From Brevibacillus centrosporus (GTDB lineage: Bacteria > Bacillota > Bacilli > Brevibacillales > Brevibacillaceae): a DNA stretch of 64,000 nt. Shown in pieces: positions 43,343 through 51,639 of the stretch. The stretch's first letter is position 1. Each line of letters begins with the position of its first letter. The stretch is from the NCBI RefSeq assembly GCF_003710815.1, contig NZ_RHHP01000001.1:434001-498000 (forward strand), written 5' to 3'. The notes below the pieces were generated by a model, which was not told the DNA's origin, did not search any database, and saw only the letters and a list, made by a program, of their open reading frames with translations. A program made the translations under genes and the position numbers.

Positions 43343-45040
43343 TTACTCCACAGAAAAGATAAACGGATACAATGGTTGTCCGCCATCCTGAATTTCCACT
43401 TCGACATCCGGATAGGCATCTGCCAATGCTGCCTCTAACGCTTCTGCCATTTCTTGCGTCGCTCCTTCTCCCAGGAACATCGTGACGATTTCTGCATCCT
43501 CGTCCACTAAATCCAGCAGGAGAGTCTGTGCGCTTTGCAACAAATCCGGTCCAGCCGTGACGATTTCTTTTTCTGCAATTCCGATATAGTCGCCTTCTTT
43601 GATCTCGACATCGCCCATGCGCGTATCCCGGACGGCATGCGTGACCATTCCCGTTTTCACAGAAGCAATGGCTTTGTTCATGGCAACCGTATTCGCTTCA
43701 ATGCCTGCATCTCTGTTGAATGCGACCAGTGCCGCCATGCCTTGAGGAATGCTCTTGCTCGGAACCACGGATACCGGGGTCTCGGAAAGCTCCGCCGCTT
43801 GCTGAGCCGCCATGACGATATTGCTGTTGTTTGGCAGGATAATGATTTCATTGGCGTGCAGACCCGAAATAGCGTTCATGAAATCCTCCGTGCTCGGATT
43901 CATCGTCTGTCCGCCTTCCACGACAACATGTACACCCATGCTGCGCAAAATCTTGGCGATCCCCTCACCTGCTGCAACTGCGATCAGGCCATAGGAAAGG
44001 GCTTCCAATTCTCGCGTGGCAACGGCTGCTGCCGGAGCCTTGCTCTCTTCTGCTTTGAGGATGTTGGCATGCTGCTCACGCATGTTCTCAATTTTTAGTC
44101 GATGCAGACTTCCAAATTGCTGCGCGTATTGCAGGACACTGCCCGGATGCTCTGCGTGTATGTGCACCTTGACGACCTCATCGTCGGACACAACCAGGAG
44201 GGAATCCCCCATCTTGTCCAGTTGACTGCGGAACAGGCCTTCCGAGAACGGTTTTTTATCTGGCTCGGTGCTGTTTGCGATATGCACCATAAACTCCGTG
44301 CAGTAGCCGTAAACGATATCTTCCGTTTTCATATGAATCTGCGCGTGCTGTGCGTCTACCAGCTTGTTCAGCTCAGCGTCGCTCATGACAGGCTGAGATC
44401 TTTTCTGTACATCCTCGGCGGCTTCCCCGCGCAGTACACGCAAAAATCCTTCGTAAATAAACAACAGGCCTTGTCCACCTGAATCGACGACGCCAACCTC
44501 TTTTAGCACAGGCAGCATCTCAGGTGTGCGCAGCAGTGTTGTCTGCGCCTGCTCATACGTTTTTTCCATGACCACGACCAGATCGTCAGACGTGCGTGCT
44601 GTACGTACAGCCATTTCTGCTGCCTCGCGAGCAACGGTAAGAATGGTCCCCTCGACCGGTTTCATGACTGCTTGATAGGCTGAGTCCACTCCGGATTTAA
44701 GTGCCTCCGCAAATTGGCGAGTGTTCACGACCTCTTTCCCGTTCACAGCTTTGCTAAAGCCACGGAACAATTGGGATAAAATGACTCCAGAGTTGCCACG
44801 GGCTCCCATCAACAAGCCTTTGGCAAGTGCAGAAGCCGCTTCTGTGATGAGAGGAGATTCCTTGCGGGACAATTCCTCCACACCTGAGGTAAGCGTCAAA
44901 TTCATATTCGTCCCAGTATCTCCATCCGGTACGGGAAAGACGTTCAATCCATCCACCACTTTGACGTTTTCAGACAAAAGGTTTGCCCCCAGGTAAACCA
45001 TCCGGCTAAAAAGGACGCCATCAAGACGCGTATGTACCAA
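43343..45040 (-). CDS. fakA: Fatty acid kinase catalytic subunit (FakA/YloV, DAK2 domain)
   Basis: A 565-aa protein. The DAK2/DhaL ATP domain at the N-terminus has NVFPVPDGDTGTNM with Mg2+ aspartates D39 and D41 and GLLMGARGNSGVILSQLFRG. The C-terminal half is the FakA-specific extension (YGYCTEFMVHI, GGQTMNPSTEDFM). It phosphorylates fatty acids carried by FakB, feeding phospholipid synthesis. It is preceded by the Asp23-like gene and followed by degV. Confidence 0.94.
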   Translation of the reverse strand: MVHTRLDGVLFSRMVYLGANLLSENVKVVDGLNVFPVPDGDTGTNMNLTLTSGVEELSRKESPLITEAASALAKGLLMGARGNSGVILSQLFRGFSKAVNGKEVVNTRQFAEALKSGVDSAYQAVMKPVEGTILTVAREAAEMAVRTARTSDDLVVVMEKTYEQAQTTLLRTPEMLPVLKEVGVVDSGGQGLLFIYEGFLRVLRGEAAEDVQKRSQPVMSDAELNKLVDAQHAQIHMKTEDIVYGYCTEFMVHIANSTEPDKKPFSEGLFRSQLDKMGDSLLVVSDDEVVKVHIHAEHPGSVLQYAQQFGSLHRLKIENMREQHANILKAEESKAPAAAVATRELEALSYGLIAVAAGEGIAKILRSMGVHVVVEGGQTMNPSTEDFMNAISGLHANEIIILPNNSNIVMAAQQAAELSETPVSVVPSKSIPQGMAALVAFNRDAGIEANTVAMNKAIASVKTGMVTHAVRDTRMGDVEIKEGDYIGIAEKEIVTAGPDLLQSAQTLLLDLVDEDAEIVTMFLGEGATQEMAEALEAALADAYPDVEVEIQDGGQPLYPFIFSVE

Positions 45041-45057
45041 CTGTTGTTCCTCCTTAA

Positions 45058-45423
45058 TTATGTATCCCTGTCAGTGCGTACACCCTGAACGAAAATATTT
45101 ACCGCAGTGACATCGATTCCAACTGTTTGCTCCAAGGTATAGCGAACGCGGCGCTGTACATTGCCGGCCACCTCGGAAATTTTAACGCCATAGCTGACGA
45201 TGATATGCATGTCTAAAGTTACTTCGCTGTTCTGGTTGTGAACGACAACCCCTTTGCTCAGGTTATCTCGTCCCAGAAGCTCGGCAATACCGTCCTTCAG
45301 CGCTTTTCGTGGCGACATCCCCACGAGCCCGAAAACTTCCATAGCGGCGCCTCCAGCAATCCGAGCGATCACTTCTTCCGTAACATCTATTTTTCCCATA
45401 GATGTGCTCATTTCCACTGTCAT
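45058..45423 (-). CDS. Asp23/Gls24 family envelope stress protein (YloU)
   Basis: 121 aa from the ATG at 45423, with GGAGGAG upstream; longer frames lack a site. Motifs: GKIDVTEEVIARIAGGAAMEVFGLVGM and VTLDMHIIVSYGVKISEVAGNVQ, then YTLEQTVGIDVTAVNIFVQGV, typical of the Asp23 family. The role is envelope-related, unclear. Co-transcribed with fakA (18 bp gap). Confidence 0.92.
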   Translation of the reverse strand: MTVEMSTSMGKIDVTEEVIARIAGGAAMEVFGLVGMSPRKALKDGIAELLGRDNLSKGVVVHNQNSEVTLDMHIIVSYGVKISEVAGNVQRRVRYTLEQTVGIDVTAVNIFVQGVRTDRDT

Positions 45424-45579
45424 GCAAGGACTCCTCCTCTTTTCAACAGCTTGATCGCTTTGGTAAGCGTAAACATGCTTCATATAATTTTACACTAACA
45501 TATTGAAGAAATGAAGCGTTTTGTCGAATCGAGAGGGAAACAAGGAAGACAGGGCTTTTCCTCATGTCAAGTATTGCAA

Positions 45580-45606
45580 TTGACAGGGCTCGTGTGCTAC
45601 TATAGT
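45580..45606 (+). promoter_or_regulatory. Candidate rpmB promoter
   Basis: TTGACA (45580-45585) and TATAGT (45601-45606) with a 15-bp spacer, slightly short, 60 bp upstream of the rpmB start. Confidence 0.45.
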
Positions 45607-45667
45607 TGAGTATTTGTGTTCCCTTTCGAGGGAATTCCGTTTAGATGCAACAAGGAGGTGGATCGTA

Positions 45668-45856
45668 ATGGCACGTCGTTGCTTTGTAACAGGTAAATCT
45701 GCTAAAGCAGGAAACGCTCGCTCCCACTCCATGCGCGCAACTCGCCGCACTTGGGGTGTTAACGTACAAAAAGTGCGCATTCTGGTAAATGGTAAACCAA
45801 AGCGCGTTTATGTAAGTACTCGAGCACTGAAATCCGGACTCGTAACTCGCGTGTAG
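45668..45856 (+). CDS. rpmB: Ribosomal protein bL28
   Basis: 62 aa from the ATG at 45668, preceded by AAGGAGGTGG. The sequence [20 protein letters not shown], then [14 protein letters not shown] and [14 protein letters not shown], is typical L28. Only one Cys (C5) is present, so this is the zinc-free (C-minus) type. It is transcribed opposite to the yloU and spoVM units on either side. Confidence 0.97.
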   Translation: MARRCFVTGKSAKAGNARSHSMRATRRTWGVNVQKVRILVNGKPKRVYVSTRALKSGLVTRV

Positions 45857-45874
45857 TCTTTCTACTACGCGAAA

Positions 45875-45899
45875 AAAAGCACCCTCGAGGTGCTTTTTT
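45875..45899. terminator. Terminator of rpmB, possibly also of spoVM
   Basis: AAGCACC-CTCGA-GGTGCTT with an A-run on the left and T-run on the right; usable from both sides. Confidence 0.85.
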
Positions 45900-45919
45900 G
45901 CATTTCAGGCGTTTACTTA

Positions 45920-45991
45920 TTCCCACGGGAGGCCGTGGTCCCACGGGAAGCCATGGTCCCTCGGATGGCCGAGGTCCCTCAGGAGGCCGAG
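45920..45991. repeat. Four tandem imperfect 18-bp repeats, each with a palindromic core
   Basis: The units are CCCACGGGAGGCCGTGGT, CCCACGGGAAGCCATGGT, CCCTCGGATGGCCGAGGT and CCCTCAGGAGGCCGAGGC. Each can fold as a short hairpin (CCACGG..CCGTGG). They lie between spoVM and its terminator, on the spoVM transcript. Confidence 0.85.
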
Positions 45992-46000
45992 GCCACGCCG

Positions 46001-46084
46001 TCATTTTTTCTTGTTGAATGCCTCTATGATGCCGCGAACCATGCCACCCAGGAACTTCGGCAACTTGATGGTGTAAAACCGCAT
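46001..46084 (-). CDS. spoVM: Stage V sporulation protein M (SpoVM)
   Basis: A 27-aa peptide beginning MRFYTIKLPKFLGGMVRG and ending FNKKK, almost the same as B. subtilis SpoVM (26 aa). It is an amphipathic helix that senses the curved forespore membrane and anchors SpoIVA, the coat basement layer. GAGGAGGGG lies six bases before the ATG. A 58-aa membrane-protein gene is immediately upstream (20 bp), suggesting one transcript. The gene is far below normal gene-calling length. Confidence 0.95.
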   Translation of the reverse strand: MRFYTIKLPKFLGGMVRGIIEAFNKKK

Positions 46085-46104
46085 GCTACCCCTCCTCACC
46101 GAAA

Positions 46105-46281
46105 TTACTTCACGTGATACAAATACCAGCCCGCCCCCACGAGAGCCAACGACAACAGGCTATACCAAACCCACGGAGGTGCGATGTACAGGAAAATGGT
46201 GATACCCCCGACAGCCAACGCTACCCCGAGAACACGTCGCAAGGCGCCCCCCTGTCGCAGGCGATAGGAGCGCAATCCCAT
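46105..46281 (-). CDS. Small two-helix membrane protein upstream of spoVM
   Basis: 58 aa from an ATG eight bases after AAGGAGGTG. The basic N-terminus (MGLRSYRLRQGGALRR) is followed by two hydrophobic helices (residues ~17-35 and ~38-55) separated by PPWVW and a short basic end (YHVK). Its spacing to spoVM is 20 bp, so it is probably in the same sporulation transcript. Function unknown. Too short for most gene finders. Confidence 0.8.
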   Translation of the reverse strand: MGLRSYRLRQGGALRRVLGVALAVGGITIFLYIAPPWVWYSLLSLALVGAGWYLYHVK

Positions 46282-46631
46282 TTATACTGCACCTCCTTCA
46301 GGTGTTCTCCCAAACGTGCATATTACATCATATTCTGCTGTCGGATAAACATGTATCCTGCCTTCTGAAAAAAGTAGAAGAGTACCGTTGACTGCTCGCA
46401 AACCCATTGCAACGCGATAATCATGAGAATAATGTCGGAAATACACAGGCTGCCTGAATACATTATGCATCAGCCAAGGGCAATATGCGTGTCCCTCTGC
46501 CTTCTCCCAGCGAAAACACATATATGGGCAGCAAAAGCCCGATATATTAGAAAACTTGGCTCCGCCAAGCTTTGCGGTGGAGCCTTAGTTGCACTTATAC
46601 TGGCTAAGAATCTTATAAATTCTTACTGTAC
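46282..46631. other. 350-bp non-coding stretch upstream of the spoVM unit
   Basis: No convincing gene. It is AT-richer than its surroundings and holds a hairpin (GGCTCC..GGAGCC around 46559-46586), an imperfect palindrome AAGAATCTTATAAATTCTT near 46609-46627 and GGATA..TATCC near 46341-46356. On the minus strand it is the promoter/leader of the spoVM transcript. I see no riboswitch class I can name. Confidence 0.5.
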
Positions 46632-46667
46632 AAAAAAGAGTCACAACCAACGAGGGCTGTGACTCTG
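46632..46667 (-). terminator. Terminator of the amino acid ABC operon
   Basis: On the minus strand AGAGTCACA / TGTGACTCT followed by TTTTTT. Confidence 0.85.
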
Positions 46668-46675
46668 CCTAGATA

Positions 46676-47398
46676 TTAACGTACTTTCTCCAAAAACTGC
46701 TGGGCGCGCTCGCTCTTCGGACGCGCAAAAAACTCTGTAGGCGCCGTTTCTTCGATCAATTGTCCATGGTCGATAAACAGGATCCGATCCGACACCTCTT
46801 CAGCAAATCTCATTTCGTGTGTCACGATGGCCATCGTCATGCCGGTATGGGCCAGGCCCTTCATAACCTCTAGCACTTCTTTTACCATCTCAGGGTCCAA
46901 GGCAGAGGTCGGTTCGTCGAAAAGCATAATCTCCGGCTCCATCACGAGAGAACGCGCGATCGCGACACGTTGTTTTTGACCGCCAGACAGACGGGACGGA
47001 TACACGTCAGCCTTGTCCGACAGACCAACGCGCTTCAAGAGCTCTCTAGCCTTTCCTTCTGCTTCTGCTTTGGACATGCCTTTGACCTTGAGGGGAGCAT
47101 ATGTGAGGTTGCCCAGCACGGTCATGTGAGGGAACAGGTGAAAATGCTGAAAAACCATTCCGATCTTTTGACGGACCTTCAGAACGTCTGCCTTTGGAGC
47201 AGTAATGTCCTGTCCATCTATAACGATCTTTCCTGTCGTCGGTATCTCGAGCAAATTCATGCAGCGCAGGAGAGTCGATTTCCCAGACCCCGAAGGCCCG
47301 ATGATCGCCACGACCTCTCCCTTTTTTATCTCCGTCGAAATCCCCTTCAAGACTTCAAGCTGCCCAAATGACTTGGTGATGTTGTCAATTTTAATCAC
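46676..47398 (-). CDS. Polar amino acid ABC transporter ATP-binding protein (GlnQ-like)
   Basis: A 240-aa ATPase starting at a GTG that overlaps the permease end by 8 bp. Walker [10 protein letters not shown] (residues 33-41), ABC signature [15 protein letters not shown], Walker [15 protein letters not shown] and the switch histidine in VTHEMRF. Together with the permease and binding protein it imports a polar amino acid such as glutamine, cystine or arginine; sequence alone does not tell which. It is the last gene before the operon terminator. Confidence 0.94.
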   Translation of the reverse strand: MIKIDNITKSFGQLEVLKGISTEIKKGEVVAIIGPSGSGKSTLLRCMNLLEIPTTGKIVIDGQDITAPKADVLKVRQKIGMVFQHFHLFPHMTVLGNLTYAPLKVKGMSKAEAEGKARELLKRVGLSDKADVYPSRLSGGQKQRVAIARSLVMEPEIMLFDEPTSALDPEMVKEVLEVMKGLAHTGMTMAIVTHEMRFAEEVSDRILFIDHGQLIEETAPTEFFARPKSERAQQFLEKVR

Positions 47399-48050
47399 TG
47401 CGTCTCATCCTCCTCTCCAGCACGCCCGCAAACCAGGTCAAGATCATGACCATGACATAGTAGAGGACCCCGGCGATGATGTACGGCTCAAAGTACCGGA
47501 AGATGGTTCCCTTCACGACGTTTGCGTTTTGCAGGATGTCTGCGAGTCCGATCGTGGAGACGAGTGCGGATTCTTTCAAAAGGGCGATCGTTTCATTCAC
47601 CAGCGCTGGCAGGATGTTTTTAATCCCCTGCGGTAAAATGATGTCCATCATCATGCGGCGATACGGAACGCCGAGCGACTTGGCAGCTTCCCACTGGCCT
47701 TTGTCCACGGCGAGAATCCCACCGCGGATCGTCTCGGATATGTAAGCACCCGAATTCAGCGTAAACGTCAAGACAGCCGCTTCCAGCTGAGAGATGTTAT
47801 ACCCCGTGAGCTGAGGCGTAGCAAAGTAGACAAACGTCAGCTGCAGGATCAGAGGTGTTCCCCGAAAGATGGACGTATAGGCAACTGCCAGCCAATTCAG
47901 CGGACCGAATTTGGAAATTTTGATAAGTGCCAGGATCGAGCCCCAAATGAAGCCGAGGACGACTGAAATGAGTGTGACGAGTAATGTGACCTTTATCCCT
48001 TGTAAAATAAAAGGGATATAGGGCACAATCTGTGGAAAATCCAAATTCAT
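47391..48050 (-). CDS. Polar amino acid ABC transporter permease (GlnP-like)
   Basis: 219 aa from the ATG at 48050. About five helices; the coupling (EAA) loop is visible as [23 protein letters not shown]. It begins with the HisMQ-type TM region [20 protein letters not shown] and [13 protein letters not shown], which are typical. It lies between the binding protein (64 bp) and ATPase genes. Confidence 0.94.
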   Translation of the reverse strand: MNLDFPQIVPYIPFILQGIKVTLLVTLISVVLGFIWGSILALIKISKFGPLNWLAVAYTSIFRGTPLILQLTFVYFATPQLTGYNISQLEAAVLTFTLNSGAYISETIRGGILAVDKGQWEAAKSLGVPYRRMMMDIILPQGIKNILPALVNETIALLKESALVSTIGLADILQNANVVKGTIFRYFEPYIIAGVLYYVMVMILTWFAGVLERRMRRSD

Positions 48051-48114
48051 GCCCTTTCCCACTCCTTGCTATCTTCATGATATGAATCGAAGGGGACAAC
48101 CGCCCCGCTTTGCA

Positions 48115-48933
48115 TTATTGACCGAACCACTTTTTGATCAGCTTGTCCATCTCGCCGTTTTCCTGCATTTTTTTGATGACCTGATTAAATTCATCCACAT
48201 GCTTGGAGCCTTTCGGGAAAGCAATCGCTGAACCATTTACCTCTTCTGTCTCAATCGTGGTGTACTGCAGGCCTGGGTTGCTTTCCACAAAGCCCTTCGC
48301 CACGGTATCTTCCAGGATCGCTGCATCCACACGGCCGGTTTTTACTTCCTCGATGATTTCACCCGTTTTGTTCAAAGAAGTGATTTGCAGTCCAGTTGCC
48401 GTTTTCGCCAGCTCTTTTGCTGCAGATTCTTGAATGGAGCCAAGCTGTACCGCTACTTTTTTCCCTGCCAGCTGGTCAGGTTTTATCACATTGCTCTCTT
48501 TCTTTGAGACAATTGTGTTTTTCGCGTCGTAGTAAATTTCCGAGAAGTCGACGTTCTTCTGGCGTTCAGGGGTTGGTGTCATCCCTGCCATAACAAAATC
48601 GGCACGGTTGGTTTGCAGCGCAGGAACCAAACCGTCGAAGTTCATGTCATTTACTTGCACTTCGTAACCCAGCTGTTCCCCAATGTATTTGGCGATATCC
48701 ACATCGAAGCCCACGATCTCGTCTTTGCCGCTGGTCAGGTCGTGGAATTCATAGGGCTTGTAGTCTGCTGATGTAGCCATCGTCAGAGTCTTTTTCTCTC
48801 CGCTTGGCTGTCCAGCTAGCTCTTGTCCATTCTGCGGCTGTGCCGGCGGCTGGCTTGTGCCTGTCCCGCAGCCTGCCATAACAGCCGCTGCCAATAGTGA
48901 TGTAAGAGCGATTGAAAACATCTGTTTTTTCAT
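48115..48933 (-). CDS. Amino acid ABC transporter substrate-binding lipoprotein
   Basis: A 272-aa family 3 solute-binding protein. The signal peptide ends in lipobox VMAGC (Cys22). The mature part has YKPYEFHDL, GFDVDIAKYIGEQLGYEV, FVMAGMTPTPERQKNVDFSEIYY and GKKVAVQLGSIQES. It delivers its ligand to the GlnP/GlnQ-like pair. GGGGG precedes the ATG. First gene of the operon. Confidence 0.94.
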   Translation of the reverse strand: MKKQMFSIALTSLLAAAVMAGCGTGTSQPPAQPQNGQELAGQPSGEKKTLTMATSADYKPYEFHDLTSGKDEIVGFDVDIAKYIGEQLGYEVQVNDMNFDGLVPALQTNRADFVMAGMTPTPERQKNVDFSEIYYDAKNTIVSKKESNVIKPDQLAGKKVAVQLGSIQESAAKELAKTATGLQITSLNKTGEIIEEVKTGRVDAAILEDTVAKGFVESNPGLQYTTIETEEVNGSAIAFPKGSKHVDEFNQVIKKMQENGEMDKLIKKWFGQ

Positions 48934-49010
48934 GATGGTATACCCCCATTAGGATTGTGTATGAAATCAAGTTGGAAATATAGCTGTCAGGTTCAGGGAA
49001 GCGATATGAA

Positions 49011-49038
49011 TTGACGGCTTATATTTATACAGGATAAT
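49011..49038 (+). promoter_or_regulatory. Plus-strand promoter candidate in the M20 upstream region
   Basis: TTGACG, 16 bases, GATAAT, 220 bp upstream of the peptidase start, leaving a long leader. Confidence 0.45.
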
Positions 49039-49042
49039 GACT

Positions 49043-49070
49043 ATTTTAATCATTAGATGAACAAATTCAA
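49043..49070 (-). promoter_or_regulatory. Promoter candidate of the amino acid ABC operon
   Basis: On the minus strand TTGAAT, 16 bases, TAAAAT, about 110 bp before the binding-protein start. Confidence 0.45.
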
Positions 49071-49260
49071 TGTTTTTTTAGCCATAATTTAAATAGCCAA
49101 TTTACAGAATACTATTCACAATTTATAGAGAGGCTTTTGGACAGGTGCGTTTGTAGTATGTCCCTTTTTTTGCGACCAAGCCCCGTTTGTTCTTTTCACT
49201 GGCGAAAATGCGGCCAAAGACTTATAGTGCTAATGAAATCACCTGTAAGGAGGATAACAA

Positions 49261-50391
49261 ATGACCAGCAAATGGACAGACCATTTTCAGCAGCAGCTCC
49301 CCGAAATTCTCGAGGAATTGCGTACGTACGTAGAAATAGAAACACCCACTCACAACAAACAAGCTGTGGATCAATTAGGGCATTTGATCGCAGATCGCTT
49401 CCGTGCGCTCGGCTGCAAAATAGACACGCTCTACCAGCCTACATACGGTGATCAGCTCCGCATCGAATACGGAGACGGCCCCGAGCAGATCATGGTCCTC
49501 GGTCATTTTGACACGGTGAAAGAGTTGGGGACCCTTGTGCAAGAGCCCTGGAAAATCGAGGATGGTCGGGTATATGGTCCTGGAACCTACGACATGAAAG
49601 CAGGGATCATCTTCAGCTATTTTGCCTTGAAAACAATCATCGAGCAGCAGATTCCCCTTCAAAGCAAGCTCGTTTTTTTCTGGAATACGGATGAGGAAAT
49701 CGGCAGCGTCTCTTCTGAAAAATGGATACGCGAGGAAGCGAAACGAAGCAAATTCGCTCTCGTTATTGAGCCAGCGGCAGGAGATGGCTCTCTTAAAACC
49801 AGCCGAAAGGGCGGCGGAGACTTCATTCTCAAGGTCAAGGGGCGAGCCGCACACGCAGGAAATGATCACGCCCTAGGCGTAAATGCCATCGAGGAGCTCG
49901 CCCACCATGTCATCGCCATTCAAGGCTTCACCGACTACGACGCGGGCACTACCCTGTCTGTGGGAACAATCCGCGGCGGTACCGTCTCCAACGTCGTTCC
50001 CGATTACGCTGAGGCCGATATCGACGTGCGTATCAGCGCCAGCAGTGAAGCTGACCGTATTACCACCCTCATGCATCAGCTCAAGCCCGTTCTGCCAGGT
50101 GCGCAGCTTATTGTGGAGGGCGGCATAACCAAACCTCCTATGGAAAGAACCGCAGCCACTGAGCAGCTGTTTTTGCACGCACAGGAGCAAGCCCTCCTGG
50201 AAGGCTTCACACTTACAGAGCGCGGGGTAGGTGGTACGAGCGATGGCAACTTTACTGCTGATGAAGGCACGCCTACGCTCGACGGCTTGGGTCCAGTAGG
50301 CGATGGCGCACATGCCTCCCATGAACACGTAGTCATCGAGGCTATTCCGGGCCGGATCGCTGTCCTGCTTCGGCTGTTTACCAGCCTGTAA
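49261..50391 (+). CDS. M20-family metallopeptidase (carboxypeptidase G2-like)
   Basis: A 376-aa di-zinc peptidase. Ligand motifs: VLGHFDTVKELGT (H and catalytic D), GPGTYDMKAGI (bridging D), WNTDEEIGS (catalytic and ligand E), EPAAGDG, and a final HxxxE-like SHEHVVIEA. A dimerisation domain lies between. It resembles the carboxypeptidase G2/glutamate carboxypeptidase group that cleaves C-terminal glutamate; specificity unproven. TAAGGAGGA lies upstream. The frameshifted RDD gene follows. Confidence 0.9.
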   Translation: MTSKWTDHFQQQLPEILEELRTYVEIETPTHNKQAVDQLGHLIADRFRALGCKIDTLYQPTYGDQLRIEYGDGPEQIMVLGHFDTVKELGTLVQEPWKIEDGRVYGPGTYDMKAGIIFSYFALKTIIEQQIPLQSKLVFFWNTDEEIGSVSSEKWIREEAKRSKFALVIEPAAGDGSLKTSRKGGGDFILKVKGRAAHAGNDHALGVNAIEELAHHVIAIQGFTDYDAGTTLSVGTIRGGTVSNVVPDYAEADIDVRISASSEADRITTLMHQLKPVLPGAQLIVEGGITKPPMERTAATEQLFLHAQEQALLEGFTLTERGVGGTSDGNFTADEGTPTLDGLGPVGDGAHASHEHVVIEAIPGRIAVLLRLFTSL

Positions 50392-50499
50392 AGAAAGCTG
50401 TCTGTCCCTTTGCCTGATTCAATGGCAGAGTTTTTCTTTCGCTCTACTTTCGGCTGCCAGCTCATATACATTCCTATTGAAAGGAAAGGAGCTGGGATC

Positions 50500-50929
50500 G
50501 TGGAAAACGAAAAGTCTTTGCAGAGCCACGCGGTTGGATTTTGGCGGCGGTTTGGAGCAAGCTTGCTCGATGGCCTGATCATCGGGGTACCACTGGCACT
50601 TCTCTCTTAATTTGATCACGGGTGAGACAAAAGGCAATCTGTTCACGAATCTGGTGTCCATTCTCTACAGTCTCTTGCTGCCGGTTTTCTGGTACGGCTA
50701 TACGGTCGGAAAAAGAATCGTGGGCATTCGCATCGTAAAAATGGATGGGAGTCCTGTTGGCATAGGAACGATGCTCCTGCGCATCGTAGTAGGCTGCTGG
50801 CTGATCTATACCGTAACACTGGGCATAGGTGCGATCATCAGCGCGATCATGGTCGGTGTCCGTGAAGACAAACGTGCTATTCACGATTTGATTGCGGGAA
50901 CGTATGTGACTTCCGATCGCCCTGAATAA
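50500..50929 (+). pseudogene. RDD-family membrane protein gene with a frameshift
   Basis: The GTG at 50500 has AAAGGAG eight bases upstream. The first 36 codons read HAVGFWRRFGASLLDGLIIG (RDD signature) and then stop at TAA after ALLS. In the next frame the protein continues without a break as LNLITGETKGNLF and later YTVGKRIVGIRIVKMDG (second RDD half), ending TSDRPE. Removing one T, or adding CT, in the CTTCTCTCTT run (about 50598-50608) restores a 143-aa RDD protein. Could be mutation, phase variation in a CT run, or sequence error. Confidence 0.8.
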
Positions 50930-50934
50930 AAACG

Positions 50935-50972
50935 AAAAAGCCATCCCTTCCACGTGAAAGAGATGGCTTTTT
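50935..50972. terminator. Bidirectional terminator between RDD gene and rpe
   Basis: AAAAAGCCATC / GATGGCTTTTT with a partial inner stem; A- and T-runs on both sides. Confidence 0.85.
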
Positions 50973-50991
50973 GCGGTTTGTACGTACGCTT

Positions 50992-51639
50992 TTATCCGCG
51001 AATCGCTGCGATAGCTTGCGCACGGTCTTTTTGATTGAATACGGCGCTTCCGGCAACGAGTACGGTCGCCCCTGCCGCTTCGCATAAACGGGCTGTCTCG
51101 GTATTCACGCCACCGTCGATCTCGATCTCAACGTGACCAAGGCCGCGCTCATCCAGCATTTGACGCAGCTGTTTGATCTTCGGAACCACATTGTGAATGA
51201 ATTTTTGCCCGCCAAAGCCTGGGTTGACAGTCATGAAGAGCACCATGTCCAGATCCGTAAGCACGTGCTCGATCGTAGACACTGGCGTTGCGGGATTCAG
51301 TACGACGCCTGCTTTCACCCCTTGCTCTTTGATTAGTGCGAGCGTACGGTGCAAATGGCGGCATGCTTCCTGATGAACGGTAATCCAGTCTGCACCGCTC
51401 TTGGCGAACTGAGGAATGTAGCGATCTGGTTCCTCGATCATGAGATGCACATCGAGCGGAAGCTTTGTAACTGGGCGGATGGCATCCACGATCAAAGGTC
51501 CAATCGTGATATTCGGAACAAAATGTCCATCCATGACATCTACGTGAATCCAGTCTGCGCCTCCCCGTTCGACGTCCTGAATTTCCTCACCCAATCTGGC
51601 AAAGTCCGCAGACAGGATAGAAGGTGCTATTTTTACCAT
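50992..51639 (-). CDS. rpe: Ribulose-phosphate 3-epimerase
   Basis: A 215-aa TIM-barrel enzyme of the pentose phosphate pathway. Signatures: [44 protein letters not shown] and [13 protein letters not shown] with the metal and catalytic residues. It interconverts ribulose-5-P and xylulose-5-P. The start overlaps rsgA by 7 bp. Confidence 0.97.
   Translation of the reverse strand: MVKIAPSILSADFARLGEEIQDVERGGADWIHVDVMDGHFVPNITIGPLIVDAIRPVTKLPLDVHLMIEEPDRYIPQFAKSGADWITVHQEACRHLHRTLALIKEQGVKAGVVLNPATPVSTIEHVLTDLDMVLFMTVNPGFGGQKFIHNVVPKIKQLRQMLDERGLGHVEIEIDGGVNTETARLCEAAGATVLVAGSAVFNQKDRAQAIAAIRG

Larger units (their letters stand above)
48934..49260. other. 327-bp divergent regulatory region between the ABC operon and the M20 peptidase
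   Basis: AT-rich and without a gene. It holds two opposed promoters (see 49011-49038 plus and 49043-49070 minus), then a weak hairpin GGACA..TGTCC with seven T (49139-49171) on the plus strand and the GGAGG of the peptidase at 49249. Confidence 0.6.

Noticed and set aside
45759..46004. 81-aa minus-strand frame with PRPPEG-like repeats
   Set aside because: The repeats are the 18-bp DNA repeats read in one frame. Its start overlaps the spoVM stop and it runs into rpmB antisense, so it is not a likely gene.
46282..46521. 79-aa minus-strand frame upstream of the 58-aa gene
   Set aside because: No start site, unlike neighbours in codon use, and it ends at the ribosome-binding site of the next gene; treated as leader or intergenic DNA.
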